Assembly (NCBI RefSeq): GCF_000698555.1
Contig: NZ_JFHE01000002.1
Coordinates: 1 to 64,000, forward strand
DNA from: Caballeronia grimmiae
Lineage (GTDB): Bacteria; Pseudomonadota; Gammaproteobacteria; Burkholderiales; Burkholderiaceae
Reading direction: 5' to 3'
Length of the DNA stretch: 64,000 nucleotides
Shown here: positions 37,142 through 45,409 of the stretch, piece by piece
Layout of the letters: each line of letters starts with the position of its first letter
Numbering within the stretch: position 1 is the stretch's first letter
Program-made: the position numbers and the translations under genes
Notes under the pieces: model-generated
Seen by the model: the letters and a program-made list of their open reading frames with translations, nothing else
What the model was told of the DNA's origin: nothing
Databases searched by the model: none

Positions 37142-37459
37142 CTGTGGGATGCGTTCGGCACGTCCCGGCTGCTGAAGAAGAACGCCCGGCAAGTGGAGAG
37201 CCTGTTTTATACCGAGGCGAACCGCGCGCAGGAGCAAGGACGGGATGCCAAGGTCGAAGGCGGGCAAGACGATCTCGCGAAGGCTGCAAGCGATTCAATC
37301 GATCAGATCAAGACGCTGGCGGGACAGGCCACGACACTATATAAGTCGGCTGGCGGTGATGTTGCCTCGATACGATCCGAGCTAGAGGCGATTGACGAAC
37401 AGCGGCAGGAAGTGATGCGCGGCTTTCTGCGGCAGGCCAAGTCTGTGAGGGGATGGTGA
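37142..37459 (+). CDS. Helical protein with a non-standard start or a 5' frameshift
   Basis: The coding frame is clear (LWDAFGTSRLLKKNARQVES then LFYTEANRAQEQ...) but contains no ATG in the right place. A CTG at 37142 has AGGAG 6 nt upstream and would give 105 residues; a GTG at 37193 gives 88 residues but has no ribosome binding site. Alternatively an ATG at 37086 in another frame (MPAAVERREERLPEK) was the original start and a frameshift occurred near 37130. The protein is helical and soluble, with a likely coiled-coil end (SIRSELEAIDEQRQEVMRGF). No family recognised. Its TGA overlaps the next ATG. Confidence 0.5.
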   Translation: MWDAFGTSRLLKKNARQVESLFYTEANRAQEQGRDAKVEGGQDDLAKAASDSIDQIKTLAGQATTLYKSAGGDVASIRSELEAIDEQRQEVMRGFLRQAKSVRGW

Positions 37460-37918
37460 TGAAGCGTTTGTTCAACCAGTTCATCGTGCCGGTCTGCGCC
37501 AGCACGATCAAAACCTGCATCGGCTTGCGTGGTTCCCGTGGCGACTGTTCCTGGCGACGAGCTGCACATGCGCGACTGGTTCGTTCGGATTCGCCGTGCC
37601 GGGTGTTATGAGGAACCGCAGCCCAAAATGATATGGGACGGCTGTTGTTATATCTCGTGCGAGACGCCCGAGCCATGCCCGGCCAAGACACTGGAATACA
37701 AGGTGTTCGACATCGACGCCGAGGGCCGCATGAGCTTCTATTGGGACAAGCTGCTCTACACCCAGCCGCCGGGGCGCTATGAGGCGCTTGTGCATGACCA
37801 TGCCAAGCAGCCGGTGTTTGCTTTTGGCATTCAGCTCTGCACCGATCCGATTGTCGTTGAACAAGTTACTTGTGAAATGGCACAGGCTGAAGGGGCGGCC
37901 TGTAACAATGATTCATAA
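37459..37918 (+). pseudogene. Cys-rich gene with a probable +1 frameshift
   Basis: The ATG at 37459 overlaps the previous stop (TGATG) and gives a plausible N-terminus (MKRLFNQFIVPVCASTIKTC) that soon runs into arginine-rich shadow sequence. From about 37529 a different frame is clearly coding (VATVPGDELHMRDWFVRIRR ... GCCYISCETPEPCPAKTLEY) to the stop at 37918. Skipping one base near 37527 would join them. The product would be about 150 residues, Cys-rich (nine or more Cys) and beta-stranded. Either a decayed gene, a base-call error, or the downstream part alone is translated from the GTG at 37529. Confidence 0.5.
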
Positions 37919-38026
37919 AAGCGAAGTCATAGTTTACATATTGAAAAGCAATGCTTACGATTTTGTAGTCTGGTTGTAATGCGCAATCAGGCTGTTGAAA
38001 GTCAATCAAATAACAGGAAACTTCTC

Positions 38027-38173
38027 ATGAAATCGAAACGTTTGTTGTTCGCCATGTTGGTGGCTAGCTTCCTAGGGTTCGCGAGTGCAGCCCATGCGGA
38101 TGAAGGCGAGACGAGAATTGATCTGTTTTGCTGGGGTCTAGACCCCTGTGTGCAAAACACTCTCTGGTACTAA
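38027..38173 (+). CDS. Tiny secreted peptide precursor with two cysteines
   Basis: 48 residues from the ATG at 38027 with AGGAAA 7 nt upstream. A textbook signal peptide (KSKRLLFAMLVASFLGFASA, cleavage after AHA) leaves a mature peptide of about 24 residues, DEGETRIDLFCWGLDP then CVQNTLWY, with Cys-x5-Cys that could close a small loop. Aromatic-rich and acidic. Too short for family assignment. Its position after the Hcp modules and its AT-rich promoter-like upstream region suggest an independent accessory gene. Confidence 0.55.
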   Translation: MKSKRLLFAMLVASFLGFASAAHADEGETRIDLFCWGLDPCVQNTLWY

Positions 38174-38185
38174 CCAACTTTAACA

Positions 38186-38203
38186 TGCATCAGCGCTGAT
38201 GCA
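38186..38203. promoter_or_regulatory. 18-bp perfect palindrome
   Basis: TGCATCAGCGCTGATGCA, a perfect palindrome, lies 12 bp after the peptide gene and 23 bp before the 54-codon ORF. Probably a protein-binding site or a short terminator-like hairpin without T-run. Confidence 0.5.
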
Positions 38204-38226
38204 CCTGCGGGTTATCGGAGGTTCGT

Positions 38227-38391
38227 ATGAAACTTGTCTCGTTGACTGGCTTTACCGCGACACTCAGCGCTCCGATGACCCGCCAGCAGCTCGATTTACC
38301 GCTCAGCCCTATCCTCATTTCGTGGCTGATTGCGCGGCTCGGGTCAGACGGCTACCTTCCTGCGACCAGCCGAAGTGGTCGTGCAACGTGA
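38227..38391 (+). CDS. Truncated or chimeric small ORF at a recombination scar
   Basis: 54 codons with a very strong GGAGG 6 nt before the ATG. The first ~44 residues (MKLVSLTGFTATLSAPMTRQ; LPLSPILISWLIARLGSDGY) look like a genuine N-terminus; the rest is read antisense through the 3' part of the primase gene and is not natural. The original gene appears to have been cut by a deletion that joined it tail-to-tail to the primase. Confidence 0.45.
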   Translation: MKLVSLTGFTATLSAPMTRQQLDLPLSPILISWLIARLGSDGYLPATSRSGRAT

Positions 38392-39874
38392 TTTGCGGCA
38401 GGTCTTTGCGTGCATGTTCGATGTAGGCTCGCATGTAAGCTCCCAGCAATTCCCAATGCGCGTGCTGCACGACGACGATGCCGTGATGGCTGACGCGTTT
38501 GATAAGGTCTTTCGGGCTGTGCAGCTCGGCACCATCGATGAACACGTCGATGGGTGAATCGCTCACGGACGTATGAATGCGCCAGCAATAGGTGAAGGCT
38601 CGGGCGTCCGTGGCGCTCATGATATGAGCGTTGGCGATCGGATAAATCGCCTGTCGGCAAAGGTATGTACGGTGGGTGCGCTGCGTTCCCGACTCGTCCG
38701 TATCACTGGTCAGGTGTGCAACGCCCAAGGGCTTCGCTTCATCGACTTGTAGGGGACTCACCAGTTCAAAGCGGCGGTCGCTGTACGCATCGACCACTTC
38801 GCGCTGTGCATCGGGCGTGCTGATCTGCGGCATCGTGAAAGGCAGGGCCGAAGCAGCGGCGGCGACGGGCTGTGCCGTCTCGTTGGTATGGACTATCTCA
38901 ATCTGCGACATCACCGCTGTGGCGTGATCCATGCCAAGCACGATGGGCGACTTGATCTTGCCAAAGTGCCGACAGTGATCGCACACACCGGGACGCCGCT
39001 CGGCGAACGCCGCGCAAGTCATCGGCATGCCCGCGGTGCCAATCGGGCCTTGCTGACGCTCCAGCGTGTTCAGTTTGGCGTCTGTGTCCTCGGGCCGGTA
39101 GCGGGTCGTATCGGCGCTGGAGAGCCGATGGCACGAGGCGCGCCCATCTTGGCAACGCATCACTACGGACAACATGCCGCGCCACACATCCTCGGTCTGG
39201 ATCGCTGCTTCACGGATTTGCTGGCATCCGGCGACGATGGGTTCAACGTGCTTGACGGTCGGTATCGACACATCGAGCACGAACGCATTGGCTGATTGGG
39301 ACGGTGAGGCCGATCTATGTTTCGGTAGCTTGGTCGGACTAACAAGCGTCATGTAGGGCTTGGCAGCGGCGACGAGGCGTTCCGCGAATTCGATGTCGCC
39401 GTAAGGGGCGGCGGGTCGCAGGAGCCGCACTGACTTTGGATGGGAGGGGTCTTTCCAGTTGAATGTGCCGACCGGGCGCAGGACGCGGGAGGCGTCTGCG
39501 GTGCAGCCGTGGTCGGCTTTCAGTCCTTTGCCAATCGCGAGTGCCTTCAATGCCGTTGCGGCCCGCTGCCAGAGGTCTAGCGGCAAGTCTGAGCCAAGCG
39601 GCCAGTAGACGTGCAGCCCGTGACCGCTGCCGACGATCATCGGCGCAGGCAATGCAGTTTCTTTGACAAAGCGTTTCAACGCGTCAACGGCTTCCGCCTG
39701 ACTCGCGTAGGCGCTCGACTTGTCAGGCTTTACGTCGATGTCGCACCAGAAGCTGTGCAGGCATTCGACGTTGTCGCGCGTGCGGAAAAACTTGGTGTGC
39801 CCTTGGGCCGCGCGCAGTGGATCGGGATCGGTGCTTCTATGTTGTGTGCAGCCATTACTTGAAATTGAAAACAA
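38315..39874 (-). CDS. Truncated primase of the AEP/DUF927 type
   Basis: 519 residues. N-terminal primase-polymerase motifs are visible: HSFWCDIDVKPD near residue 43, GSGHGLHVYWPLG near 82, and ASRVLRPVGTFNWKDP near 130. The C-terminal part starts a DUF927-like region (LHDHFGWSQEGS) but then switches to unrelated residues and stops, so the helicase/ATPase part is missing. The N-terminus also seems short, and the start is uncertain. It is a remnant of plasmid or phage replication and probably inactive for replication. Confidence 0.65.
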   Translation of the reverse strand: MFSISSNGCTQHRSTDPDPLRAAQGHTKFFRTRDNVECLHSFWCDIDVKPDKSSAYASQAEAVDALKRFVKETALPAPMIVGSGHGLHVYWPLGSDLPLDLWQRAATALKALAIGKGLKADHGCTADASRVLRPVGTFNWKDPSHPKSVRLLRPAAPYGDIEFAERLVAAAKPYMTLVSPTKLPKHRSASPSQSANAFVLDVSIPTVKHVEPIVAGCQQIREAAIQTEDVWRGMLSVVMRCQDGRASCHRLSSADTTRYRPEDTDAKLNTLERQQGPIGTAGMPMTCAAFAERRPGVCDHCRHFGKIKSPIVLGMDHATAVMSQIEIVHTNETAQPVAAAASALPFTMPQISTPDAQREVVDAYSDRRFELVSPLQVDEAKPLGVAHLTSDTDESGTQRTHRTYLCRQAIYPIANAHIMSATDARAFTYCWRIHTSVSDSPIDVFIDGAELHSPKDLIKRVSHHGIVVVQHAHWELLGAYMRAYIEHARKDLPQITLHDHFGWSQEGSRLTRAAQSATK

Positions 39875-40234
39875 GTTTCACCAGCGATCTCCGGATGGCT
39901 AGTAACGAACGCGCAATAGCCAAACGCAGAGTTGCTAACCACGGCATCGGACAATTGTTCGACACCTGTTAGCAGCAGTTAATCGCTGGTTGTTGTTATC
40001 GGTATTAACTTCGACCTTCAGGCAAGACCGCCTGTGCGGCGCTCGGCCTTACCGGGCGGGGGATGCAGGATTGCGCATCTAGACCGCGCTCCGCCCCACT
40101 ACAGGGAAAACAAGGGACTACAGTTGTGAGTTGTGCAGCGCGGCGAAGATGCAATGCGCCTTGGATACGGGCCAATATAGACCCTGCAAAACATTATTAC
40201 AAGAACGTTGTGATTGTGCGACGGCTAATGACGC

Positions 40235-40254
40235 TTTTGTCATTTATGACAAAA
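40235..40254. promoter_or_regulatory. AT-rich inverted repeat at the right end of the island
   Basis: TTTTGTCAT and ATGACAAAA are perfect 9-bp arms with a 2-bp centre; an overlapping dyad ACAAAA...TTTTGT follows to about 40268. Candidate operator, integrase/excisionase site or replication element. Confidence 0.5.
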
Positions 40255-40516
40255 CATTTGTTTTGTTTTTTATCCCGTGAAGTGTCTTTTAATCGGTTGA
40301 AAAATCGTCAATTCAAGACCGGGTTTTGAGGGAAAATCGTGGGGTAAATACGGCGAGACGACATCGGCCGACGCCGAGCGTATAATCGATTCGCTGAATA
40401 AACAGATGCTTACGACCGCTTTAGGCGACGTTCACAAGTTACTACAGGTTTTCTGTGGACAACCACCGCTGCTCCTCAGCACCGCCAAACTCCGCGCCAT
40501 CCCGGAATCGACAGCC

Positions 40517-40545
40517 AAAAAAAAGCCCGCTCATTGAGCGGGCTT
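40517..40545 (-). terminator. Rho-independent terminator of the sugar dehydrogenase operon
   Basis: On the minus strand AAGCCCGCTCAATGAGCGGGC is followed by eight T residues, about 120 bp after the cytochrome stop. Stem CCCGCTC/GAGCGGG. Confidence 0.85.
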
Positions 40546-40663
40546 GAATCCACATCGGTTGAGACATGGAGGAGACAAGAGCTAGTATAAACCCTTAGTC
40601 CGCCAAGTCAAGCGTCAACTTCAAAAAACTTCGACACCGGGTAGCTGCCGTCGCGCACACGCA

Positions 40664-40981
40664 TCACTGCTTGCCGAGGCTGTGGTAGTAAGCCGCCAGA
40701 TTTGCGATATCCGCATCGGACAGGCCCTTGGCCATCATCGTCATCATCTCGTTCTGGCGCGCGCCGGAGCGAAAGTCGTTCAGCGCCTTCACGAGATACT
40801 CTTCCGTCTGACCGGCGAGATTCGGCGCTTCCGGCAGCTTCGACATGCCGTCCAGCCCGTGGCACGCCTGACACTGTGCGGCCTTGGTGCGGCCCGCCTT
40901 GACATCGCCGGCCGCGAGCGACGGCTGCGACAACGTCATCAGCGTGGCCGCGAGCGCACCCGCCAACATTGCGGCCCTCAT
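40664..40981 (-). CDS. Small periplasmic cytochrome c
   Basis: 105 residues. Signal peptide ([19 protein letters not shown]) followed by one class I heme site CQACH near residue 36 and a distal Met region ([15 protein letters not shown]). Its ATG overlaps the stop of the upstream sugar dehydrogenase gene (40978-40981), so it is almost certainly its electron acceptor, passing electrons to the respiratory chain. Confidence 0.92.
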   Translation of the reverse strand: MRAAMLAGALAATLMTLSQPSLAAGDVKAGRTKAAQCQACHGLDGMSKLPEAPNLAGQTEEYLVKALNDFRSGARQNEMMTMMAKGLSDADIANLAAYYHSLGKQ

Positions 40982-42246
40982 TTCGCCCCCGAGTAAGAGA
41001 TGCGGTAGATCGCGCCGGCATAGTCGTCGGAAACGAGGAGCGAGCCGTCCTGCAGCATCTGGACATCGACCGGGCGGCCCATGTACTCGCCGCTTTGCGT
41101 GAGCCAGCCTTCCGCGAAGACTTCCGCCTCGCCGGCGGTGCCGTCGTCCTTGACCGGCACGTACATGACGCGCGCACCGATCGGCTTCGTGCGATTCCAC
41201 GAACCGTGTTCGGCGACGAAAATGCCGCCCTGATATTTCTGCGGGAAGGTCTTGCCCGAATAGAACGACATGCCGAGGTCCGCCGCGTGCGCGGCGAATT
41301 CGACCTGCGGATACACCACGCCCGCCGGCGGGTTCTGATCCTTGTACTCCACCGTGCGCACCTTGCCGCCGCCATACCACGGGAATCCGAAGTTTTCGCC
41401 GGCCTTGGTCGCGCGATCCAGCTCGCCGGGCGGCGTGTCGTCGCCCATGCCGTCGACCTGGTTATCCGTGAACCACAGCGTCTTGTCCTTCGGATTGAAG
41501 TCGAGCCCGACCGAATTGCGCACGCCATGCGCATAGACTTCGCGGTTCTTGCCGTCCTGATCGACGCGGATGATGCCCGCCAGCCCGTTGCGATCCAGCT
41601 CCGCCAGCTTATCCTTCGGCGGCACGTTCCAAGGCTGCCCAAGCGCGATGTACAGCTTCTTGTCCGGCCCGATGCGGCACGCACGCGCGCCGTGGTTGAA
41701 GCTTTCGAACTGCGTCGGGATCAGCTTGCCCTGTGCGAGCACGACGGCCGCCGCCACGTCCGGGCCGCCTTCGCCGAAGAACTGCGCAGCCGGGAAACCG
41801 AGCACACGGTTCTGCTCGACGACATACAGAACGCCGTCCGGCGAGAAGCACACGCCGTTGGGCACCTTGAACGTCACCGACGACGCGAACTGCGCCACAT
41901 CGCTCGCCACGCGTTGCTTGGTCCGATCCGTAACCTGCCACACGCGATTCTTCCGCGTGCCGACGAACACCACGCCCGTCGACGGTTCGATCGCCATGTG
42001 CCGGGCTTCGGGCACGACGGCATACAACTCGATCTTGAAGCCGGGCGGCACTTTGATCTGCTTGAGATTCTCGCGCAGGGCGTCGGCGGTCTTGCCGGTC
42101 TGCGCGATGGTCTCAGCCGGCTGCGAGTTGCCCGTCTGTCGAAAGTTCGACAGCTCGCTGACGTTGTCCTGCGCCGCGCGGGCGGCGGGCAGACAGGCGA
42201 TCATCGCGCCGACGGCCAACGGCAAAAGCTTGAGCGTTGCGTTCAT
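40978..42246 (-). CDS. PQQ-dependent sugar (sorbosone/glucose) dehydrogenase-like protein
   Basis: 422 residues with a signal peptide ([18 protein letters not shown]). A six-bladed beta-propeller of the glucose/sorbosone dehydrogenase family is indicated by [33 protein letters not shown] and [18 protein letters not shown], which hold catalytic and PQQ/Ca2+-binding residues. Oxidation of a sugar or aldehyde in the periplasm with electron transfer to the coupled cytochrome is expected; the substrate is unknown. GGAGA precedes the ATG. Confidence 0.9.
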   Translation of the reverse strand: MNATLKLLPLAVGAMIACLPAARAAQDNVSELSNFRQTGNSQPAETIAQTGKTADALRENLKQIKVPPGFKIELYAVVPEARHMAIEPSTGVVFVGTRKNRVWQVTDRTKQRVASDVAQFASSVTFKVPNGVCFSPDGVLYVVEQNRVLGFPAAQFFGEGGPDVAAAVVLAQGKLIPTQFESFNHGARACRIGPDKKLYIALGQPWNVPPKDKLAELDRNGLAGIIRVDQDGKNREVYAHGVRNSVGLDFNPKDKTLWFTDNQVDGMGDDTPPGELDRATKAGENFGFPWYGGGKVRTVEYKDQNPPAGVVYPQVEFAAHAADLGMSFYSGKTFPQKYQGGIFVAEHGSWNRTKPIGARVMYVPVKDDGTAGEAEVFAEGWLTQSGEYMGRPVDVQMLQDGSLLVSDDYAGAIYRISYSGAK

Positions 42247-42518
42247 TCGTTGTCTCCAGTAGTTACCACTTAGGGAAGCTATTTTTCGAACAACACGAAT
42301 ACTTTCGCCGAAGCTGCGGCGGGGAGCCGACGCGTGCGTGCCATGCCGCTGCCTACGGTGAGAAGAATCTTACGATACGAATCGCGCAAAGTAAGCGACG
42401 GGCGAATGATTTTGCAACGATTCGAGGGTAACGCCGGCCGATTTTTCCGCTAGCCGGCGCGGGATACTGTTGCGGGAAGCGCGCTCGCATAATCTCGATC
42501 ATTGAATTCGGAGGCCCA

Positions 42519-43763
42519 TTGCCCGACGCTTCTATCTCGATGCATGCAGCAAGGCCGGTCATCGTGTTCGGCGCATTCGACCGTCACAACTTCGGCGACA
42601 TGTTGTTCGCGCACGTGGTCGACCGGCTGCTGCATGAACATCGCATGGACGTGCTGCCGGTCTTCGCCGGGCTGGCGGCGCGCGATATGCGCGGCTACGG
42701 CGGGCACGACGTCGTCGGGCTTGCCACGCTCGCGGCGAGCTTGCGCGATGCACCCGTCAGCGTCATTCACGCGGGCGGCGAAGTGCTGACTTGCGATGCG
42801 TGGGAAGCCGCCGTGATGCTGTCGCGGCCCGAAGACGCGCAAGCGTGCATCGCCCGATACGGCGCGCGCGACGACAACCGCAGCGCGTGGGCGCGCTCGA
42901 CCCTCGGCACCGACGCGCTCGCGCCGTATCTCATTGGCAACGAGACGTTCGCGCAGGCGTCGTCGATCGGCTGCAACGCGATCGGCGGCGTGACGCTCGG
43001 CTCACGCGATGCGCCGTTTCGCGCCGAAGTCCTGACGAAGCTGCGCGGCGTCGATCACCTGAGCGTGCGCGACGCCCACACGCAGAGCGTGCTCCAGACG
43101 GCAGGCGTCGCGGCCCGGCTGATTCCCGATCCGGTATCGGTCATCGCGAAGCTGTTCGATGCGCGTATCCGCGCTCGCGCCCGCCACGGTTCGATGGCCT
43201 CGTCACAACGCGCGTTCCCTCGCGGCTATCTCGCGGTGCAGTTCAGCGCCGATTTCGGCGACGACGCGACGCTCGCGCGCCTTGCCCATCAACTCGATGT
43301 GATCGCCGTGAGCAGTGGTTTGGGCATCGCACTGTTCCGGGCCGGCGCCGCGCCGTGGCACGACGACATCGCTGTGTATCGACGGCTCGTTGCACGCATG
43401 AGCCATCGTCACGTGACGATTGTCGAATCGCTGGATATCTGGGACATCTGCGCGCTCATCGCGAACAGCGCGGGGTTCGCGGGCAGCAGCCTGCATGGAC
43501 GCATCGTCGCGATGGCGTATGCGTTGCCGCGTGTGAACGTGCTTCATCCCGACAATGCCGCGCAGACCGGCAAGCAGGCCGCGTATGCAGAGACATGGGA
43601 GATCGAGGCCATGCGGCGCGCCGTGGGTATCGACGAACTCGCGCTAGCAATGCGCGATGCGCTAGCTTCCGACCGCGATGCGCTGATGCGGCGCGCGCGC
43701 GAACTGGCGACGATGTATCGCGCGGGCGCGGCTTCGCTCGTGACTCAGGCGCTCGAAGGTTGA
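42519..43763 (+). CDS. Polysaccharide pyruvyl transferase family protein
   Basis: 414 residues of the PF04230-type fold. Signs are the N-terminal VIVFGAFDRHNFGDMLFAHV, the central HLSVRDAHTQSVLQTAGV and the C-terminal AGSSLHGRIVAMAYALP, where the His/Arg site is conserved in CsaB/WcaK relatives. These transfer pyruvate ketals to cell-surface sugars. I chose the TTG at 42519 because GGAG is 5-8 nt upstream; the ATG at 42540 is the alternative. No exopolysaccharide genes flank it, so the acceptor is unknown. Confidence 0.8.
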   Translation: MPDASISMHAARPVIVFGAFDRHNFGDMLFAHVVDRLLHEHRMDVLPVFAGLAARDMRGYGGHDVVGLATLAASLRDAPVSVIHAGGEVLTCDAWEAAVMLSRPEDAQACIARYGARDDNRSAWARSTLGTDALAPYLIGNETFAQASSIGCNAIGGVTLGSRDAPFRAEVLTKLRGVDHLSVRDAHTQSVLQTAGVAARLIPDPVSVIAKLFDARIRARARHGSMASSQRAFPRGYLAVQFSADFGDDATLARLAHQLDVIAVSSGLGIALFRAGAAPWHDDIAVYRRLVARMSHRHVTIVESLDIWDICALIANSAGFAGSSLHGRIVAMAYALPRVNVLHPDNAAQTGKQAAYAETWEIEAMRRAVGIDELALAMRDALASDRDALMRRARELATMYRAGAASLVTQALEG

Positions 43764-43788
43764 AGCAAAAGCAGCCGCACGCGAACGA

Positions 43789-44232
43789 TCAACGCGCGCT
43801 GCACAGCATCGTTCCCCGGCATTCCTTCGCGAGGCACCGGCAGGCGTAGAGCCGTTTGAGCGCCGCCGTGCGCCGTCCTTCGACCGTCAGTTGATAGTCG
43901 ATGAACAACTCTTGCCCCTTGCTGATCGGACGGATCGCGCGGATGAACACGCGCTCGCCGTCCTGTTCCGCCTCGCAATTCGGCGCGCAACTGTGATTGA
44001 GCCAGCGCGCCGAGTTGCCGCCGCGTGCGCCGTCGATCACGCGGCCATCGTCGAGTCCGAAGAAGAAGGTGTGGCCGTCTTCCGCGTTCGATTGCTCGTA
44101 CACGCGCTGCGCTTCCTTCCACGAAAGGCGCTTGCCCTTGTATTCGAAGAGCAGCGCGCCGGCGGGCAGATCGGCGAGGGCGAACACGCCCCGGCCATGA
44201 ACGGGCGAATTGCGGACAATGGTTCGACGCAT
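43789..44232 (-). CDS. Bacterial SET-domain protein lysine methyltransferase-like
   Basis: 147 residues, nearly only a SET domain. N-terminal VHGRGVFALADLPAGALLFEY, the AdoMet/catalytic segment ARWLNHSCAPNCEAE near residue 77, the ELFIDYQ strand with the catalytic Tyr, and a post-SET-like zinc cluster (ACRCLAKECRG). Single-domain SET proteins occur in scattered bacteria, including Burkholderiales; the substrate protein is unknown. Start at the ATG at 44232, since upstream residues are shadow-like. Confidence 0.88.
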   Translation of the reverse strand: MRRTIVRNSPVHGRGVFALADLPAGALLFEYKGKRLSWKEAQRVYEQSNAEDGHTFFFGLDDGRVIDGARGGNSARWLNHSCAPNCEAEQDGERVFIRAIRPISKGQELFIDYQLTVEGRRTAALKRLYACRCLAKECRGTMLCSAR

Positions 44233-44567
44233 GGTGTGGCGGGTCGCAGTATCGAGTTTGAATGTTTGAGCGCGGGCGCGGCGATCGCCGTCATGCCCAT
44301 GCCCGCAGTTTCCCCGCCGCAGCGCGAGACGCAGGGCGCGCAAGCCATTGAGCGGCACGCTTGCGCGCTATCGTAACCGCATCGTGGAAGGATGGGGAGG
44401 GGCGCGCGGAACGCATGTGATGATCCGCTTGATTCACGACGACGGCGGACCTGCCCGCTTCCGCTCGACCCGGAACGCTCCCGAGCGCCCTCATTCTTTG
44501 CTCATTCTCGCTGAGCACAATGCTCCCATCGACGAACCGGATAGCCACTTCGAAAAGGGAGCATGAA

Positions 44568-44858
44568 ATGAAGACGATCGGAACCGTGACACTGGCGCTG
44601 GCAATCAGCATGGGATGCGTGACGGCGGCGCAGGCGCATCCGTTCATCGGCGTGGGCATCGTGGGCGGACCGGTGTTTCCGGTCGCGTCCAGCGGACAGA
44701 GCGCACCGCCGTTGCCGGTGTATCCGCGTGCAACCGATTCTGGCCCCGCGCCGTTGCCGCTCGATGCGCCGCCGCCCGTCTATGTGCAGCCCGCCGTCGG
44801 CAACATCGCGGCGGTGATGCATGCGGCCGAAGGCATCGGCGCGGCCAGTTCGATGTGA
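44568..44858 (+). CDS. Small secreted Pro-rich protein, function unknown
   Basis: 96 residues with a signal peptide (VTLALAISMGCVTAAQA, cleavage before HPF) and a mature part rich in Pro, Gly and Val. AAGGGAG lies 7 nt before the ATG at 44568. No domain recognised; low complexity limits inference. Confidence 0.65.
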   Translation: MKTIGTVTLALAISMGCVTAAQAHPFIGVGIVGGPVFPVASSGQSAPPLPVYPRATDSGPAPLPLDAPPPVYVQPAVGNIAAVMHAAEGIGAASSM

Positions 44859-44942
44859 GCGCGTTTCACATCAGCGTCAAAAGCATTCGTTTGCCCGCGT
44901 GCCACACGCTGGATTAGCCTCAGGCTTTAATGGGAGCCGACG

Positions 44943-45272
44943 ATGATCCAGCCCGTTACACTCGAAGCCATCGCCGCGACGGCGCGCGATGGCTACATGA
45001 ACCGCGTGATCGCACGCAACAACGATCACGACATCCATATCAGCGTGATGCACGCGCCCTACGCCTGGCACGTCCATCCGGACTCGGACGAGACCTTCAT
45101 CGGCGTGGAAGGCACGCTTTTGATCGAACTCGACGATGGCGTCGTCGAACTGCACGCGGGCCAGATGCTGACCGTGCCCGCCGGCACGCGCCATCGCACG
45201 CGACCGCTCGGCGTGCGCTCGGTCAATCTCACCGTCGAACGAAGCGGCAACGCCACCGTGCTCTGCGACTGA
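44943..45272 (+). CDS. Cupin-domain protein
   Basis: 109 residues, a single conserved cupin barrel: PYAWHVHPDSDETFIGVEG holds the metal-binding His-x-His and Glu of motif 1 and LTVPAGTRHRTR the His of motif 2. Could be a small enzyme or a sensor. GGAG lies about 10 nt before the ATG. Monocistronic. Confidence 0.85.
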   Translation: MIQPVTLEAIAATARDGYMNRVIARNNDHDIHISVMHAPYAWHVHPDSDETFIGVEGTLLIELDDGVVELHAGQMLTVPAGTRHRTRPLGVRSVNLTVERSGNATVLCD

Positions 45273-45409
45273 CCGCGACGCTTTGAAGTAAATGCTGCAC
45301 GGCATATAGACGCGTGTCCGTAGCGAAGCCTAGTATCCCGACAGAGCCAGCTTTCGCATGATCCACGAGCTTTCGGTTCCCTGTCGGCAGTCTTCAAAGG
45401 AGACGTGTC

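Larger units (their letters stand above)
39875..40663. other. Non-coding right end of the mobile element
   Basis: 789 bp with no gene I can support. It contains AT-rich palindromes at 40235-40270, a possible att-like sequence at 40296-40307, a TTGTCCACAG motif on the minus strand near 40460, and a minus-strand terminator at 40517. The island-host boundary should lie here, probably between about 40.0 and 40.5 kb. Confidence 0.5.

Noticed and set aside
38298-38314. CCCTATCCTCATTTCG shared between 33.53 kb and 38.3 kb
   Set aside because: A 16-bp match inside the island at both ends of unrelated genes; considered as an attachment repeat, but its position is not at the element borders, so chance or a small duplication is likelier.
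40063-40329. 88-codon plus-strand frame at the right end of the island
   Set aside because: No ribosome binding site, crosses palindromic AT-rich sequence, no plausible protein features.
40430-40475. Fourth copy of the dispersed DnaA-box-like repeat
   Set aside because: Only the first ~13 bp (TTGTCCACAGAAA on the minus strand) agree; the rest does not align, so it is not counted as a copy.
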